Of a DNA stretch of 64,000 nt, positions 54,801 to 63,114 are shown piece by piece (within the stretch, counting starts at the first letter, position 1; every line of letters begins with the position of its first letter). The notes beneath the pieces were generated by a model, which ran no database searches, had not been told where the DNA came from, and worked only from the letters and a program-made list of their open reading frames with translations. This DNA comes from Mactromeris polynyma. Lineage: Eukaryota > Mollusca > Bivalvia > Venerida > Mactridae. A program made the translations under genes and the position numbers. The stretch covers positions 563,001 to 627,000 of the forward strand of contig JASFXZ010000035.1 in assembly GCA_032209605.1 (NCBI GenBank), given 5' to 3'.

Positions 54801-57800
54801 TGTATTCTTGCACATCCTCAAATGCATTTTATTTTATGGACTGTTGTTTTCCCGGAGGTCTGTGTGGGGAGGCACTGTCTCATGTATGTGGCGTTCCCTG
54901 TAGAAACTTATTCTCTCTCTTCGAACATTTCAGGTCAAGGTCGCAGCATTTCATAAATACACTATTGGTGAACCGGAAGTTGTAATGGTAAAAACTCCAG
55001 TCATACCGGAACTAGGACCTCCAGAGCAGGTTACCATGACAACGCTTAATGCTACGGTATGGGGTAAAACGTATTTTTTTCATGTGATTCCATGTGATTG
55101 TAAATATATCATGTAATCGTGGCACGTCAAACTGTTCGATAGATTCACATTCACAACTCTTATACATGTATATGAGTAAAGCAGCATACCACGTGGTCGT
55201 CTCTCGTCTGATAGTTTCAATGATTGATTAACACAATATGATTTCCAACCTCTTCTTCAAATGGCGAAATTTCCTAAAAACGTAACATGTGACGTCACCA
55301 TGTGTCCCATCTGGCAATATGACAACGAAGTGACAATACGGAGTAAATATTGTTTACTGTATGTAAATAGTGACATCTCATCTGGCGTTTCTGAAATGAT
55401 GTCACTTAGAGGTTTTAAATCCTATAGCAGCGCTCATATGTTTATACCCACTCAACTGAGTGGATGGTGTTGGATATTAGATTTTCTCTTGTCAGTCCGT
55501 GTGTTCATCCGTCTCACACAATGTGTGGCGTTTACATCTCATTAAGTATTTGACCCAGCGTATCTTAACGTCATATGAATCAGGCTTTATTTTGGCTATC
55601 TTTGGAAGATGTCCCATACCCTTCAAATTCGGGCTTAACCTAGAAATAGGGGGGAAAGGTCTAAAAATTACAGCAAGAAAATAAAAGTAAAGGATGCAGT
55701 GAGTAGTTAATTAACAATTGCTATTTATATAAAGTGCCTGTGAGATTATTTTGGATTTTTACATTTAAATTGGGAAAAAATATACTTTTTGGCATTTGGG
55801 AATATAGCCGAATAGCAGCTAAAAAAACAGCTGGAAAAATCCTGGGGATATTAGTAATCACACGAAATATCGGACCTGGGTTTTTCGTTTGCATATATTT
55901 AGTCACATCAATCATTACATTGTTTTTTATTTCATCAGTAAATTATTGAAAATATTGTGTTATTATACGATCTGTTACGTCATTCATGACGTCATATTAT
56001 ATTTTCAGACAATACAAGTTCAGTGGTTACCGCCGCGTGTTGTGCAAGAAAGGAAGGTATTGTTGCGTAGTTACGTATTTCGTCATAGAGAAGTTGGAAC
56101 GTTTGACGAGGAAGACATAGATCTGCGGAAAATATTCACAAATGTTTCCATAATTGGTAATTTTATGTATATCAAAGAGGTTAACAAGACATTTTTTGTA
56201 TATCTACTAAGCGAAATAGTTAATCGTGCGTTTGTTCTATTTTTTGTCGTTATTTATATCAGGGTCCCGTTTCATTAACTTTCTTATCTTAAATATTTTC
56301 TTATCTTAAATTTTCGATTTAAGAAGATTTTGAAGAATTTCCTTGCACTAAGCGTTTCTTTAAGTGATTGTCTTGTACCCGTCGTCTGTTTACATACTAA
56401 ATAAAAATGGCGGCCATATGTACGCAAGAACTGAAATGGTTTTCCTAGCAAAGAATTTCTTAAGCTAAGAAGTTCATTAAGAAGGTGAATGAAACGGCGC
56501 CCTCTTCTTTTCATTATTTTTGAAAATTTTGACTGTTTTATTATAATATCCATAATATTTATATGCCTTAAAATCGATGCAAATATAACTAGCCTGTGTA
56601 TTGATCCTCACTGTCGATCCATTGCAAGAAATAAATTACTTCCCTTAGAAGATGAATGCACGTGAGAATGGTGAAATATTAAATCGTCTTAAGTAATAGT
56701 TAGTAGATTTTAAGTAAAATCTTATTGATTAAGAAGGGGCGGAGCGAGCGTAGCGAGCGAGCCCTCTTCTTAACCAATAAGATTTTACTTAATATCTACT
56801 AACTGACTTAGAATGTAACCTACATTTTGATGGGTCGGTACGCTTGTACATTTCTGGAACATGTGTGTAGTGCTATATGGTACATATTGGTAACGCTTAC
56901 ACAGATTCGCAGTAGGTGGAGCTTAAAAAGCCCGCGAAAAGTCGAAATTCTTAATGAATAAGCGTAGTACTTAACGGGAGCCATTCTGTCATTTCATTGG
57001 CTGAAAATGTAGGTTGTTTTCTAATTATACGTAGGTTTTCGGTGAAATAAGATGTACAACCTCTTCTGTAAGTGACGTCATCTAAAAAAAACTTAACATG
57101 TGAAGTGGCTATTTGCAATAAGGAAACAATATTTACTCCATATTCCATATTAATTTCATATTGCAATATGGGGCAAATATTACTTACTGTCAGTACATGG
57201 TGACGTCACATGTGACGTTTTCTGAAAGTGACGTCACTTAAGGAAATCGTACGGCGGTGCTCGTATCATTTGTTTCTGGTGACGTCACAGTCCACGAGCA
57301 GAGTTCCATTTTTATATTTGGCATTTTAGTAAAAGTATATTGTCTTTTTCTACCAGTTGACATTTACATATCTATATTTAAATGTTTATATTAAAATCGA
57401 TGCAGTTTGTTTTTTGTTATTTGCTATTAAAACGACTGAGAGCCCCACTTTTCACTTACAACATGTGAACAAAACTGAAACATAATATAACTTCTAAATT
57501 AAACTGTGCACAGAGTTTAACAATATCTTAACTTAGTATAGAACTCCATATTGTAAAATGATTGCAGACTTAAAACCGGAACGAAAGTACGAAGTACGAG
57601 TTATAGCCTTGTCTGAGGACGGACAAGTGGCGTCGTCTGATTGGATACAGGGAAATACGTCCAGAGAATCATACATGAACGGTGGGTTACCTTAGCAACG
57701 GTCATATAAACAAAACAATACATTTCAATCTCGTTATCATAATTCAATGTTAAACTTCGTCGCTTTACAAGTTACAATAAAACCTCAATAATAAGACCAC

Positions 57801-60800
57801 CCATGGGACCCTTGAACACTTCTTTATATTGAGGTGGTCTTAATATTGAGGTTGAATAAGAGCAAAACGGTGAAATTGTGTTTTTATTTTTAGGTGGTCT
57901 TATTATTGAGGTGGTCTTTAAGTGAGGTTATACTGTATTGCTTTCCACCATTTTTATTGGCCAAATGGAACACGTGAAAGCGTTTTGTTAGTTAACATTC
58001 AATGCACCTGTCCCCATGTTAGAGCTGGGGCATTTTAGTTCGATTTTGTTATTGGTAATGTTTCCATAAAACATTCCTGCACATTGTGTATATTTTGTGA
58101 CAAGAACGCCATCATACTCCGAACTGTTATCCAATCAAAATAAGTTGAGAATACTGTTATTGTGTACATAATGTCTATTGGTTAAAATTTTGTAAAACAA
58201 GTTTTCATTGCTTAATATTTTGTATAGCAAGTTTTCATTGGTTATTTTGTAAAACAAGTTTTCATTCGTCAATATTTTGTAAAACAAGTTTCCATTCGTC
58301 AATATTTTGTAAAACAAGTTTTGTTGTTCTTACAGAAACCGTCCCTCCACCGCCTCCAAATGGTGTTTTTCTCAAACTTCAGAGCGGAAACATCGTAGTC
58401 CACTGGCTACCACCGACACCGGATGAGAATATCTTAGTGCGTGGATACACCATAGAAGTTTTCCACAACAATACAAAACGTCAGGCTATGGAAGTGGCGT
58501 ATAAGGAGAGCAATGTGAAGATATACGAAGTGGGTATGTTGCTTTCTTTATAAGTTCAATGTAAAGCTCCAATTGTTCAAATGCCATAACTCGACATGGG
58601 TTATATGACTTTCACCCATGGATTATATGCCCCTGACCCATGGGTTATATGACTTACACCCATGGATTATATGCCCCTGACCCATGGGTTATATGATTTC
58701 ATTCATGGATTATATGCCCCTGACCCATTAGTTATATGACTTTCACCCATGGATTATATGCCCCTGACCCATAGGTTATATGACTTTTACCCATGGATTA
58801 TATGCCCCTGACCCATGGGTTATATGACTTTCATTAATGGATTATATGCCCCTGACCCATTAGTTATATGACTTTCACCCATGGATTATATGCCCCTGAC
58901 CCATGGGTTATATGACTTTCATTCATGGATTATATGCCCCTGACCCATTAGTTATATGACTTTCACCCATGGATTATATGCCCCTGACCCATGGGTTATA
59001 TGACTTTCATTCATGGATTATATGCTCCTGACCCATTAGTTATATGACTTTCACCCATGGATTATATGCCCCTGACCCATAGGTTATATGACTTTCACCC
59101 ATGGATTATATGACTTTATCCATTGACTGGAAGGCATTTATACTATATAAAAGGAAACAGAGCTCTTCCATATGATGTTGCAAACTTAAAACTCATATAA
59201 TTCTGTATATCCTATATGTTGTATGTCCTATATGTTGTATATCCTATATGTTGTATAGCCTATATGTTGTATATCCTATATGTTGTATATCCTATATGCT
59301 GTATGTCCTATATGTTGTATATCCTATATGTTGTATATCCTATATGCTGTATATCCTATATGTTGTATATCCTATATGTTGTATGCCTATATGTTGTATA
59401 TCCTATATGTTGTATATCCTATATGTTGTATATCCTATATGTTGTATGTCCTATATGTTGTATATCCTATATGTTGTATATCCTATATGTTGTATATCCT
59501 ATATGTTGTATATCCTATATGTTGTATATCCTATATGCTGTATATCCTATATGTTGTATATCCTATATGTTGTATGTCCTATATGTTGTATATCCTAAAT
59601 GTTGTATAGCCTATATGTTGTATATCCTATATGTTGTATATCCTATATGCTGTATATCCTATATGCTGTATGTCCTATATGCTGTATATCATATATGCTG
59701 TATATCCTATATGTTGTATATCCTATATGCTGTATATCCTATATGTTGTATATCCTATATGCTGTATATCCTATATGTTGTATATCCTATATGCTGTATG
59801 TCCTATATGTTGTATATCCTATATGTTGTATATCCTATATGCTGTATATCCTATATGCTGTATGTCCTATATGTTGTATATCCTATATGCTGTATATCCT
59901 ATATGTTGTATATCCTATATGCTGTATATCCTATATGTTGTATATCCTATATGCTGTATATCCTATATGCTGTATATCCTATATGTTGTATGTCCTATAT
60001 GTTGTATATCCTATATGTTGTATATCCTATATGTTGTATATCCTATATCTTGTATGTCCTTCTCCTTTGCCTCTTATGGGAATGTTTCCCTGTTTTGTTG
60101 TTCATGTTGATGTTTAGTATGTACAGTTTATGCTTGTATTTCCTTTCACTATTTGAACATGGTCACGTGATTTATGACATAAAGGAGTGTCATGTTTTAC
60201 CAAACTTGGAACTGTGAAAATTTCCTTCAAAAGATAAGACTAGAGATCTCTGTAAAAAGAGTTATAATAAACATTTTCTTTCAGAAATGGGAATCTTATA
60301 CCGAATATCCGTACGTGCTAAAAATAGAGCTGGAACGAGTATAGACCGATCAGTGGAACTGAAGATTCCAATAGAGTGTTAGTTTCCTTTCTAATTTATA
60401 TTCTTTTCTTTGGAAAATAGAACGTACATGTGCAGATTTCTTGGATCAATATCAAGAATTATCTCCCTTGATTAGCGGCTTCGTTAAAGTCATTTTCTCT
60501 AAATTGGATTGTCTCCCTTCCACCTGTGATAGTTGTCCAATAAACAATAATCGATATTGGCTTTACGCTATATCCGATTTAATAAACTGTAATTTAACGT
60601 CTCCTGATCATTATCGTTAGCGATTAACTTTGCTACCCGGTTGTGTTTAGACATCGTGTTGAAATTGCCTCGAGTCAAACAGGGGCGGAAGTTTATGGTA
60701 GGGATTTTACATAATACTCTGTTTCCTAGTTTCAAACTCTATACTTACATTTCATATCACAAAATGACTTTCTATTAGTCTGACATCAACGCTTTTCTAA

Positions 60801-63093
60801 ACTGACAGTAGCCAAGCCTGGTATAGACACGAACACTAAAGTAGACACGTGGGAGTGACGTGAGGTCACGTGTTCATATAGCTGCGGGATATGACTGACA
60901 GAATCCATGTTTGATCGTTGTCTGTTGTTGATCCCGTGTGATATGATAGCTTATTCCGAAATATACTGCCCATAATTTCACATAAACAATGCGTGTGTGC
61001 AAAAAACGAAATATTATACATTGGTCAATGGTCATTTTACATGCAATAGTATGATTGATTAACATAATATAAATCTTCATATAGTACTTATTACATTTTT
61101 ATTGATACAATGTGGAAAATAATAGAATAGTGAGGAGAAAATGCAGTTGAATTACTTATTTATAGTACAACTTATTCATTAGGTTAAAAGCTTTATGAAT
61201 AAACAATGACATATTTTTAACAACAGTTCAACAAATTTTGGTACATTTGTGTATATTGTATTTTATTTCTGTAATACTGTTTTATATATTGTTTACGAAT
61301 TTCATGGTACAATGGACATTCAAACAAAAAATGAAATTCATCTTCGATACATTGCATAATTGGCATTTTCTATCTTTGAGTGATATTTCTGCTGATATGA
61401 ATTCATTGATTATATCCAACATTGATCATTTATATACAGACGTTACGCAGTTTCCGGTCCAGAACTTTCGGGGTCGGGCTTTATCGTCCACCAAACTTGA
61501 ATTGACTTGGGACGCACCAGAAAAAGGCGCCTTTTCGACGTTTGCACTCTCCTACACACTGGCGAGAGATAAAAAACCGGAATTGCCGGGTGGAGGAAAT
61601 TTACCAGCAAGTGTTCGCAACTATGTTGTCAGGTATGAATGTGTTAACTATAGTACAGTTATATGTCTTTCAGTCGATACGTATGACACAATCCATGCAC
61701 TATTAGTGGTAAGTAACCCAGATATTGGTCGCCAGGAATCATTTATATACATGTATGTTGCAATATGTAATTATAACCTGTTGGTATAATACTAAGAAGT
61801 TTAAAATGAACTCAAGAAATAATGTTTTCGGTTTACGACAATACATTTACGACAATACTTTTACGACATTTACGAAAATACATTTACGGCAATACACCCA
61901 TTCGGAAATCCTCGGCCAACTACGTCAAGTGCCTCGGATGTACGTTAGGCACTACTTTCGGAAATACCATTCGAACGTCATGAAACAAGATGGCGGCGTG
62001 AACGCTGGAGTGCTGATGAATCTAATATTTAAGCTATATGAAGACTGAAATACGTGAGGTTTTAACTAGAAATGACAACGATAATACATCTCTTACGTGA
62101 ATTTATCGAAGTTATTGAAATTATAAATCCGTTTTACGAGAACTATTTCTTGACCGCACAAAATGTTGAGTTTTGCTACATAGTGCTCCGCCTTACATAC
62201 ACTAGAGGGTGTTATCCGAGTAACGAAGTGGTACGGAAATGCCCGAGAGCTGTCGAGAATGCAATACACCAATACATTTACGACAATACATTTACGACAA
62301 TACATTTACGACACTACAACACTACAACAATCACTCTTTCTAAATTATAAATACAAGAAGAAAAATATATTCAAGAACGTGAACTATCTGAAATATAAAT
62401 GCAAGAACAGTTACTCTTCCTGAAATATAAATACAAGAACAGTAACTCTGTCTGAAATATAAATACAAGAATAGTTACTCATTCTTAAATATGAACACAA
62501 GAACGGTTACTCTTTCTGAACTATAAATATAAAAACTGTAACTATGTCTGAAATATAAATACAAGAACAGTTACTCATTCTTAAATATGAACACAAGAAC
62601 TGTTACTCTTTCTGACCTATAAATATACGAACTGTAACTATGTCTGAAATATAAATACAAGAACAGTAACTCTGTCTGAAATATAAATACAAGAACAGTT
62701 ACTCATTCTTAAATATAAACAATAGAACGGTTACTCTTCCTGAAATATAAATACAAGAACAGTAACTCTGTCTGAAATATAAATACAAGAACAGTTACTC
62801 ATTCTTAAATATAAACACAAGAACTGTTACTCTTTCTGAACTATAAATATACGAACTGTAACTATGTCTGAAATATAAATACAAGAACAGTAACTCTTCC
62901 AGAACTAAAACTTCACTATATTGATGTACTATTTCTTTGTAGATCATTAAAACCTGACACTGGTTATGTGTTTAGTATAACACCGTACCTGAAGGATATA
63001 CGTGGTGTTACTGTAAACACAACGCTGACAACTTACACGGACAAACCCTCCTCACCTCCTCACAATGTCAGTCTAACTGTCGTCAACTCAACG
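36798..63093 (+). CDS. multi-FN3 and Ig domain protein, 5' part (24 exons)
   Basis: Exons: 36798-36870, 37733-37844, 39023-39204, 40051-40152, 40866-40994, 41553-41647, 41965-42115, 42461-42520, 45815-45991, 47368-47535, 48485-48649, 49770-49940, 50464-50592, 51323-51427, 51809-51978, 52328-52502, 53432-53655, 54934-55056, 56009-56156, 57568-57681, 58336-58533, 60285-60377, 61440-61632, 62943-63093. All have GT-AG borders and phases chain correctly, giving 1136 codons without a stop. The order is a signal peptide, about six FN3 or FN3-like domains, one Ig domain, then at least four FN3 domains. FN3 marks are the core Trp (YIKW, GLDW, AVKW, LLKW, EVGW, QVQW, VVHW, ELTW) and the L-P-T-Y turn. 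Domains joined at phase 1 introns fit cell-adhesion or receptor proteins. The membrane segment and any cytoplasmic domain lie beyond the window, so adhesion molecule, receptor phosphatase or secreted protein cannot be separated. Confidence 0.86.
36871..37732. other. intron 1 with an E2 fragment and a tRNA-derived SINE
   Basis: At 36955-37045 lies a degenerate E2 copy (CAATATTAAGATCACCTCGA). At 37208-37400 a SINE begins CGGCCCGGCTAGCTCAGTCG with GTAGAGCG (A box), but its B box is poor. From 37490 to 37700 there is an ATT-rich microsatellite. Confidence 0.6.
37733..39204 (+). CDS. FN3 domain 1 (exons 2-3)
   Basis: Exon 2 (37733-37844) encodes VPDVIVELIKSVSPKKLYIK and the core Trp in KWRP. Exon 3 (39023-39204) continues RYKARGG and ends the fold with LTPSTRYHVMVRAVNEKHRG. 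The domain is split by a phase 2 intron that carries the 21-bp array. Confidence 0.85.
38279..38815. repeat. 21-bp G-rich minisatellite derived from a SINE head
   Basis: GCCCACCCGGTTATCTCAGC at 38279 is a tRNA-derived head. It leads into about 24 copies of a 21-bp unit GGGCTGTCACCCGGGAGGGTT. Subtypes with AAACTGTCAACC alternate in the first half. Frames on both strands (GLGCHPG, VTAQPSR) are repeat artefacts. Confidence 0.93.
39205..40050. repeat. intron 3 with E1 and its 32-bp array (39519-39878)
   Basis: E1 enters near 39490 (ACAAACATCAGGGACTGAGG). Its middle segment B is repeated about 11 times as GAGGAGGTGCTAGGGTAAAC plus ATGTATGGGAAT. The E1 tail resumes with AAGGAATGGTCTGGGCGA and GATGGAATACACTA. 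A G run lies at about 39930. Confidence 0.9.
40051..40994 (+). CDS. FN3 domain 2 (exons 4-5)
   Basis: Exon 4 (40051-40152) encodes GDIVVEDVGEHSVGLDWSTN with the core Trp. Exon 5 (40866-40994) encodes FQVILKNKDG and LQFDGLKPENSYAANLYIVQ. The acceptor of exon 5 (TTCTTGAAG) has a weak pyrimidine tract, yet the phase and the FN3 match are right. Confidence 0.8.
40205..40350. repeat. about 30-bp tandem repeat, 5 copies
   Basis: CTTATATCTCACATTGGTAA and variants recur five times right after the exon 4 donor region, in intron 4. The rest of the intron is unremarkable. Confidence 0.85.
40995..41552. repeat. intron 5 with CAT/ATC microsatellite
   Basis: From 41120 to 41340 the sequence is dominated by CATCATCATCAT and ACAAC steps. 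The plus-strand frame rich in T, I and N is a by-product. Confidence 0.8.
41553..42520 (+). CDS. FN3 domain 3 (exons 6-8)
   Basis: Exon 6 (41553-41647) encodes the linker and first strand (APRKLRVKYVNHR). Exon 7 (41965-42115) has TIAVKWKHIKAS and GYILQYRQRG. Exon 8 (42461-42520, only 60 bp) has LLPEVKYSIRMAGKYGNIT. NESL, NGT and NIT are possible N-glycosylation sites. Confidence 0.85.
42545..44180. repeat. 27-bp minisatellite in frame with exon 8
   Basis: About 45 copies of GTCAAGTCAGACTGGATCTA plus TATAGTT. The second part (43800-44100) is a compound with GTGTGGATTCTTGTGTCAAG inserts. The frame of exon 8 reads through the donor and on as (KSDWIYIVV)n until a stop at about 43771. It is spliced out in my model. 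Confidence 0.95.
44181..44787. other. intron 8, unique stretch
   Basis: AT-rich. Inverted copies of a GTTTGTTTC/GAAACAAAC motif bound 44250-44390 and may mark an old MITE. Confidence 0.45.
44788..45800. repeat. 70-bp minisatellite, 14 copies, ending at the exon 9 acceptor
   Basis: Unit contains AACGCAGATTGTTGTGTAAC, GTGACTGTTGTCAGTACTG and AATGTAGAATTCAGGTATCT. The last unit decays into the acceptor TCGTTGCTAG of exon 9. Each unit contains AG|GT steps (TTCAGGTATC, CTAGGTAACG). Confidence 0.95.
45815..47535 (+). CDS. FN3 domain 4 (exons 9-10)
   Basis: Exon 9 (45815-45991) encodes AFHISAYSVLLKWPRESENI with the core Trp. Exon 10 (47368-47535) encodes GLKDLLPATKYRATLTFETQ. Phase 1 introns lie at both ends. 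Confidence 0.82.
46445..47285. repeat. 37-bp minisatellite, about 22 copies
   Basis: Unit CTATAGCCCTGATATATACC plus ACATATAGAGATAAATT, highly homogeneous, in intron 9. Three equal minus-strand frames offset by 185 bp (5 units) are shadows. 45992-46444 is unremarkable intron. Confidence 0.95.
47536..48484. repeat. intron 10 with an AACGTT-rich repeat (47925-48125)
   Basis: CACACAACGTTGTTTCAACG, TTTCGACGTTGTTTTGACGT and similar AACGTYGA blocks recur every 30-50 bp in both orientations, giving a degenerate palindromic repeat. The rest is AT-rich. Confidence 0.65.
48485..49940 (+). CDS. FN3-like domain 5 (exons 11-12)
   Basis: Exon 11 (48485-48649) encodes CEDTCIQSGNETLSNYES and TEWLVTWQPLLWIQDANDYV. 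Exon 12 (49770-49940) encodes YMVPGSQHYHIFEEF and AHAYTLNIQLFKSNGG. It is diverged: the usual Pro of L-P-T-Y is absent, but the length and strand pattern fit FN3. Confidence 0.72.
48821..49001. mobile_element. E2 MITE, solo copy
   Basis: TACAGTAATATCTCACTTAA at the left and GAGGTTTAACTGTA at the right form inverted ends. The interior has TATTAAGACCACCTCAATAA once, the unit that is amplified at 6110-7206. Confidence 0.8.
49034..49200. mobile_element. E3 MITE, 167 bp, TA target site
   Basis: Ends CAGTCGGACCTCATTCATCG and the complement of CAGTCGGACCTCGTTTATTC, flanked by TA on both sides (49032-49033, 49201-49202). Such ends and TA duplication fit pogo/Tigger-like Tc1/mariner MITEs. Confidence 0.82.
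49330..49680 (-). repeat. E5 repeat, inverted copy
   Basis: Reads in reverse from TCTTTTTTCAAGATATTTCT (49640-49660) to GCTATTTGCATATCAGTGTT (49390-49410). The minus-strand frame over it is not a gene. Confidence 0.75.
50464..51427 (+). CDS. FN3-like domain 6 (exons 13-14)
   Basis: Exon 13 (50464-50592) encodes SETITLDFSNHWQPTSMDIL. Exon 14 (51323-51427) starts after TTGTTTTATTAG and encodes DFVSVQPLQGTSLVLISKTD, then WTNQTIDVTNR. Only a weak FN3-like pattern is seen. The exon 14 acceptor was chosen because the upstream AGs give stops or the wrong phase. Confidence 0.65.
50593..51322. other. intron 13
   Basis: Ordinary intron with TTTTTTTCGCG near 50665; no arrays. Confidence 0.45.
51809..52502 (+). 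CDS. Ig domain (exons 15-16)
   Basis: Exon 15 (51809-51978) encodes PPHIDVIDDVTIVEGMTLDV, TCHARGDPYPIITWLN with the first Cys and the core Trp. Exon 16 (52328-52502) has LSMKNISLWNSNEYACAAES, whose YACAAES is the second-Cys strand. This is an I-set-like domain. The exon 15 donor could be ACT|GTATCT (51972) or TCT|GTATGT (51978); both keep phase. Confidence 0.83.
52503..53431. other. intron 16
   Basis: AT-rich intron without arrays or a recognised repeat. Confidence 0.45.
53432..55056 (+). CDS. FN3 domain 7 and start of domain 8 (exons 17-18)
   Basis: Exon 17 (53432-53655) encodes RPPGPVRDLFVYPTTPFEIE, VGWQHPDE and LVVDKLSSDTLYS. Exon 18 (54934-55056) continues VKVAAFHKYTIGEPEVV and opens the next domain with PPEQVTMTTLNAT. 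The exon 17 donor AGC|GTGAGT is the first of a tandem series of identical donors. Confidence 0.86.
53626..54076. repeat. 37-bp array built from the exon 17 / intron 17 junction, about 12 copies
   Basis: The first unit is the last 30 bp of exon 17 (GATAAACTGTCGTCTGATAC, TTGTACAGC) plus the first 7 intron bases GTGAGTA. It is then repeated with few changes, so intron 17 begins with about a dozen copies of exon end plus 5' splice site. Frames on the minus strand are artefacts. Confidence 0.93.
54120..54430. repeat. 30-bp minisatellite seeded by E1 (segment B), 10 copies
   Basis: Unit TTCCCATACATGTTTACCCT plus TGTACTCATA. It is the inverted equivalent of the 32-bp array at 39519-39878 and continues at 54434-54495 into E1 segment A (AGAGGCATTGTCTTGTGCAG). 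Confidence 0.93.
54555..54925 (-). repeat. E1, full-length inverted copy upstream of exon 18
   Basis: Runs from GAAGTCAACGTTAACTGATG through CCTGTTCCATAACGTATG to CATGTATGTGGCGTTCCCTG and TTATTCTCTCTCTTCG. It ends less than 10 bp before the exon 18 acceptor CAG. Plus-strand frames over it are not genes. Confidence 0.8.
55235..55445. mobile_element. E4 repeat in intron 18
   Basis: Left arm ACGTAACATGTGACGTCACC, centre GGAGTAAATATTGTTTACTG, right arm GAAATGATGTCACTTAGAGG with CAGCGCTCATATG. The CRE octamer is intact in the left arm only. Confidence 0.7.
55446..56008. other. intron 18, remainder
   Basis: AT-rich with TGACGTCA near 55988; small frames here have no recognised content. Confidence 0.45.
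56009..57681 (+). CDS. FN3 domain 8 (exons 19-20)
   Basis: Exon 19 (56009-56156) encodes TIQVQWLPPRVVQERKVLLR and FRHREVGTFDEEDIDLRKIF. Exon 20 (57568-57681) encodes DLKPERKYEVRVIALSEDGQ and SDWIQGNTS. A clean FN3 with L-P-K-Y. Confidence 0.86.
56260..56503. mobile_element. MITE with CAGGGTCCCGTTTCATT ends
   Basis: Left end AGGGTCCCGTTTCATTAACT and right end complement AGGGCGCCGTTTCATTCACC, followed on both arms by TTCTTA motifs. hAT-like ends are possible; no target duplication was recognised. Confidence 0.6.
56699..56803. repeat. 105-bp near-perfect hairpin
   Basis: Arms GTTAGTAGATTTTAAGTAAA...TTAAGAAG and its complement at the right pair over about 42 bp with three or four mismatches. 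They enclose a loop made of GAGCGAGCGTAGCGAGCGAG. Confidence 0.88.
57045..57260. mobile_element. E4 repeat in intron 19
   Basis: Left arm TGTAAGTGACGTCATCTAAA, centre GGAAACAATATTTACTCCAT, right arm GTGACGTCACATGTGACG and GAAAGTGACGTCACTTAAGG. Three intact CRE octamers. Confidence 0.75.
57773..57937. mobile_element. E2 MITE, solo copy in intron 20
   Basis: Left TACAATAAAACCTCAATAAT, right GTGGTCTTTAAGTGAGGTTA then TACTGTA. The interior has TATTGAGGTGGTCTTAATAT, so the element is a near-palindrome. Confidence 0.82.
57938..58335. other. intron 20 remainder with a short degenerate repeat
   Basis: From 58190 to 58325 TTTTGTAAAACAAGTTTYCA recurs about five times every 30-35 bp, ending at the exon 21 acceptor. 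Confidence 0.7.
58336..60377 (+). CDS. FN3 domain 9 (exons 21-22)
   Basis: Exon 21 (58336-58533) encodes TVPPPPPNGVFLKLQSGNIV, VHWLPPTPDENILVRGYTIE and NNTK. Exon 22 (60285-60377) encodes MGILYRISVRAKNRAGTSID. A canonical FN3. Confidence 0.87.
58575..59120. repeat. 44-bp minisatellite, about 12 copies
   Basis: Unit CCCATGGATTATATGCCCCT plus GACCCATGGGTTATATGACTTTCA. GGATTATATG and GGGTTATATG halves show the 44-bp unit arose from a 22-bp one. Confidence 0.93.
59200..60055. repeat. 16-bp minisatellite, about 53 copies
   Basis: TATCCTATATGTTGTA with GTCC and GCTG variants; one 15-bp unit near 59385. Four overlapping plus-strand frames (YMLYILYVVYPICC) are artefacts. Confidence 0.96.
60378..61439. 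other. intron 22
   Basis: About 1.06 kb of ordinary intron; nothing recognised. Confidence 0.45.
61440..63093 (+). CDS. FN3 domain 10 and start of domain 11 (exons 23-24)
   Basis: Exon 23 (61440-61632) encodes VTQFPVQNFRGRALSSTKLE, LTWDAPEKGAFSTFALSYTL and SVRNYVV. Exon 24 (62943-63093) encodes RSLKPDTGYVFSITPYLKDI and PSSPPHNVSLTVVNST, stopping at a phase 0 donor just before the expected core Trp of the next FN3. Confidence 0.85.
61633..62942. repeat. intron 23 with E6 (61907-62265) and an irregular about 32-bp array (62335-62915)
   Basis: The longest E6 copy starts ATTCGGAAATCCTCGGCCAA and ends near GAGAGCTGTCGAGAATGC. It is flanked on both sides by TTTACGACAATACAT repeats. The array has CTGAAATATAAATACAAGAA blocks with CAGTAACTCTGT or CAGTTACTCATT endings. 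Confidence 0.75.
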
Positions 63094-63114
63094 GTAAATA
63101 TGTATATCTACGCC

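Noticed and set aside
59216..60217. 333-codon hydrophobic repeat protein (YMLYILYVVYPICC)
   Set aside because: Four overlapping frames from a 16-bp unit (three units = 16 codons); no sign of selection on one frame.
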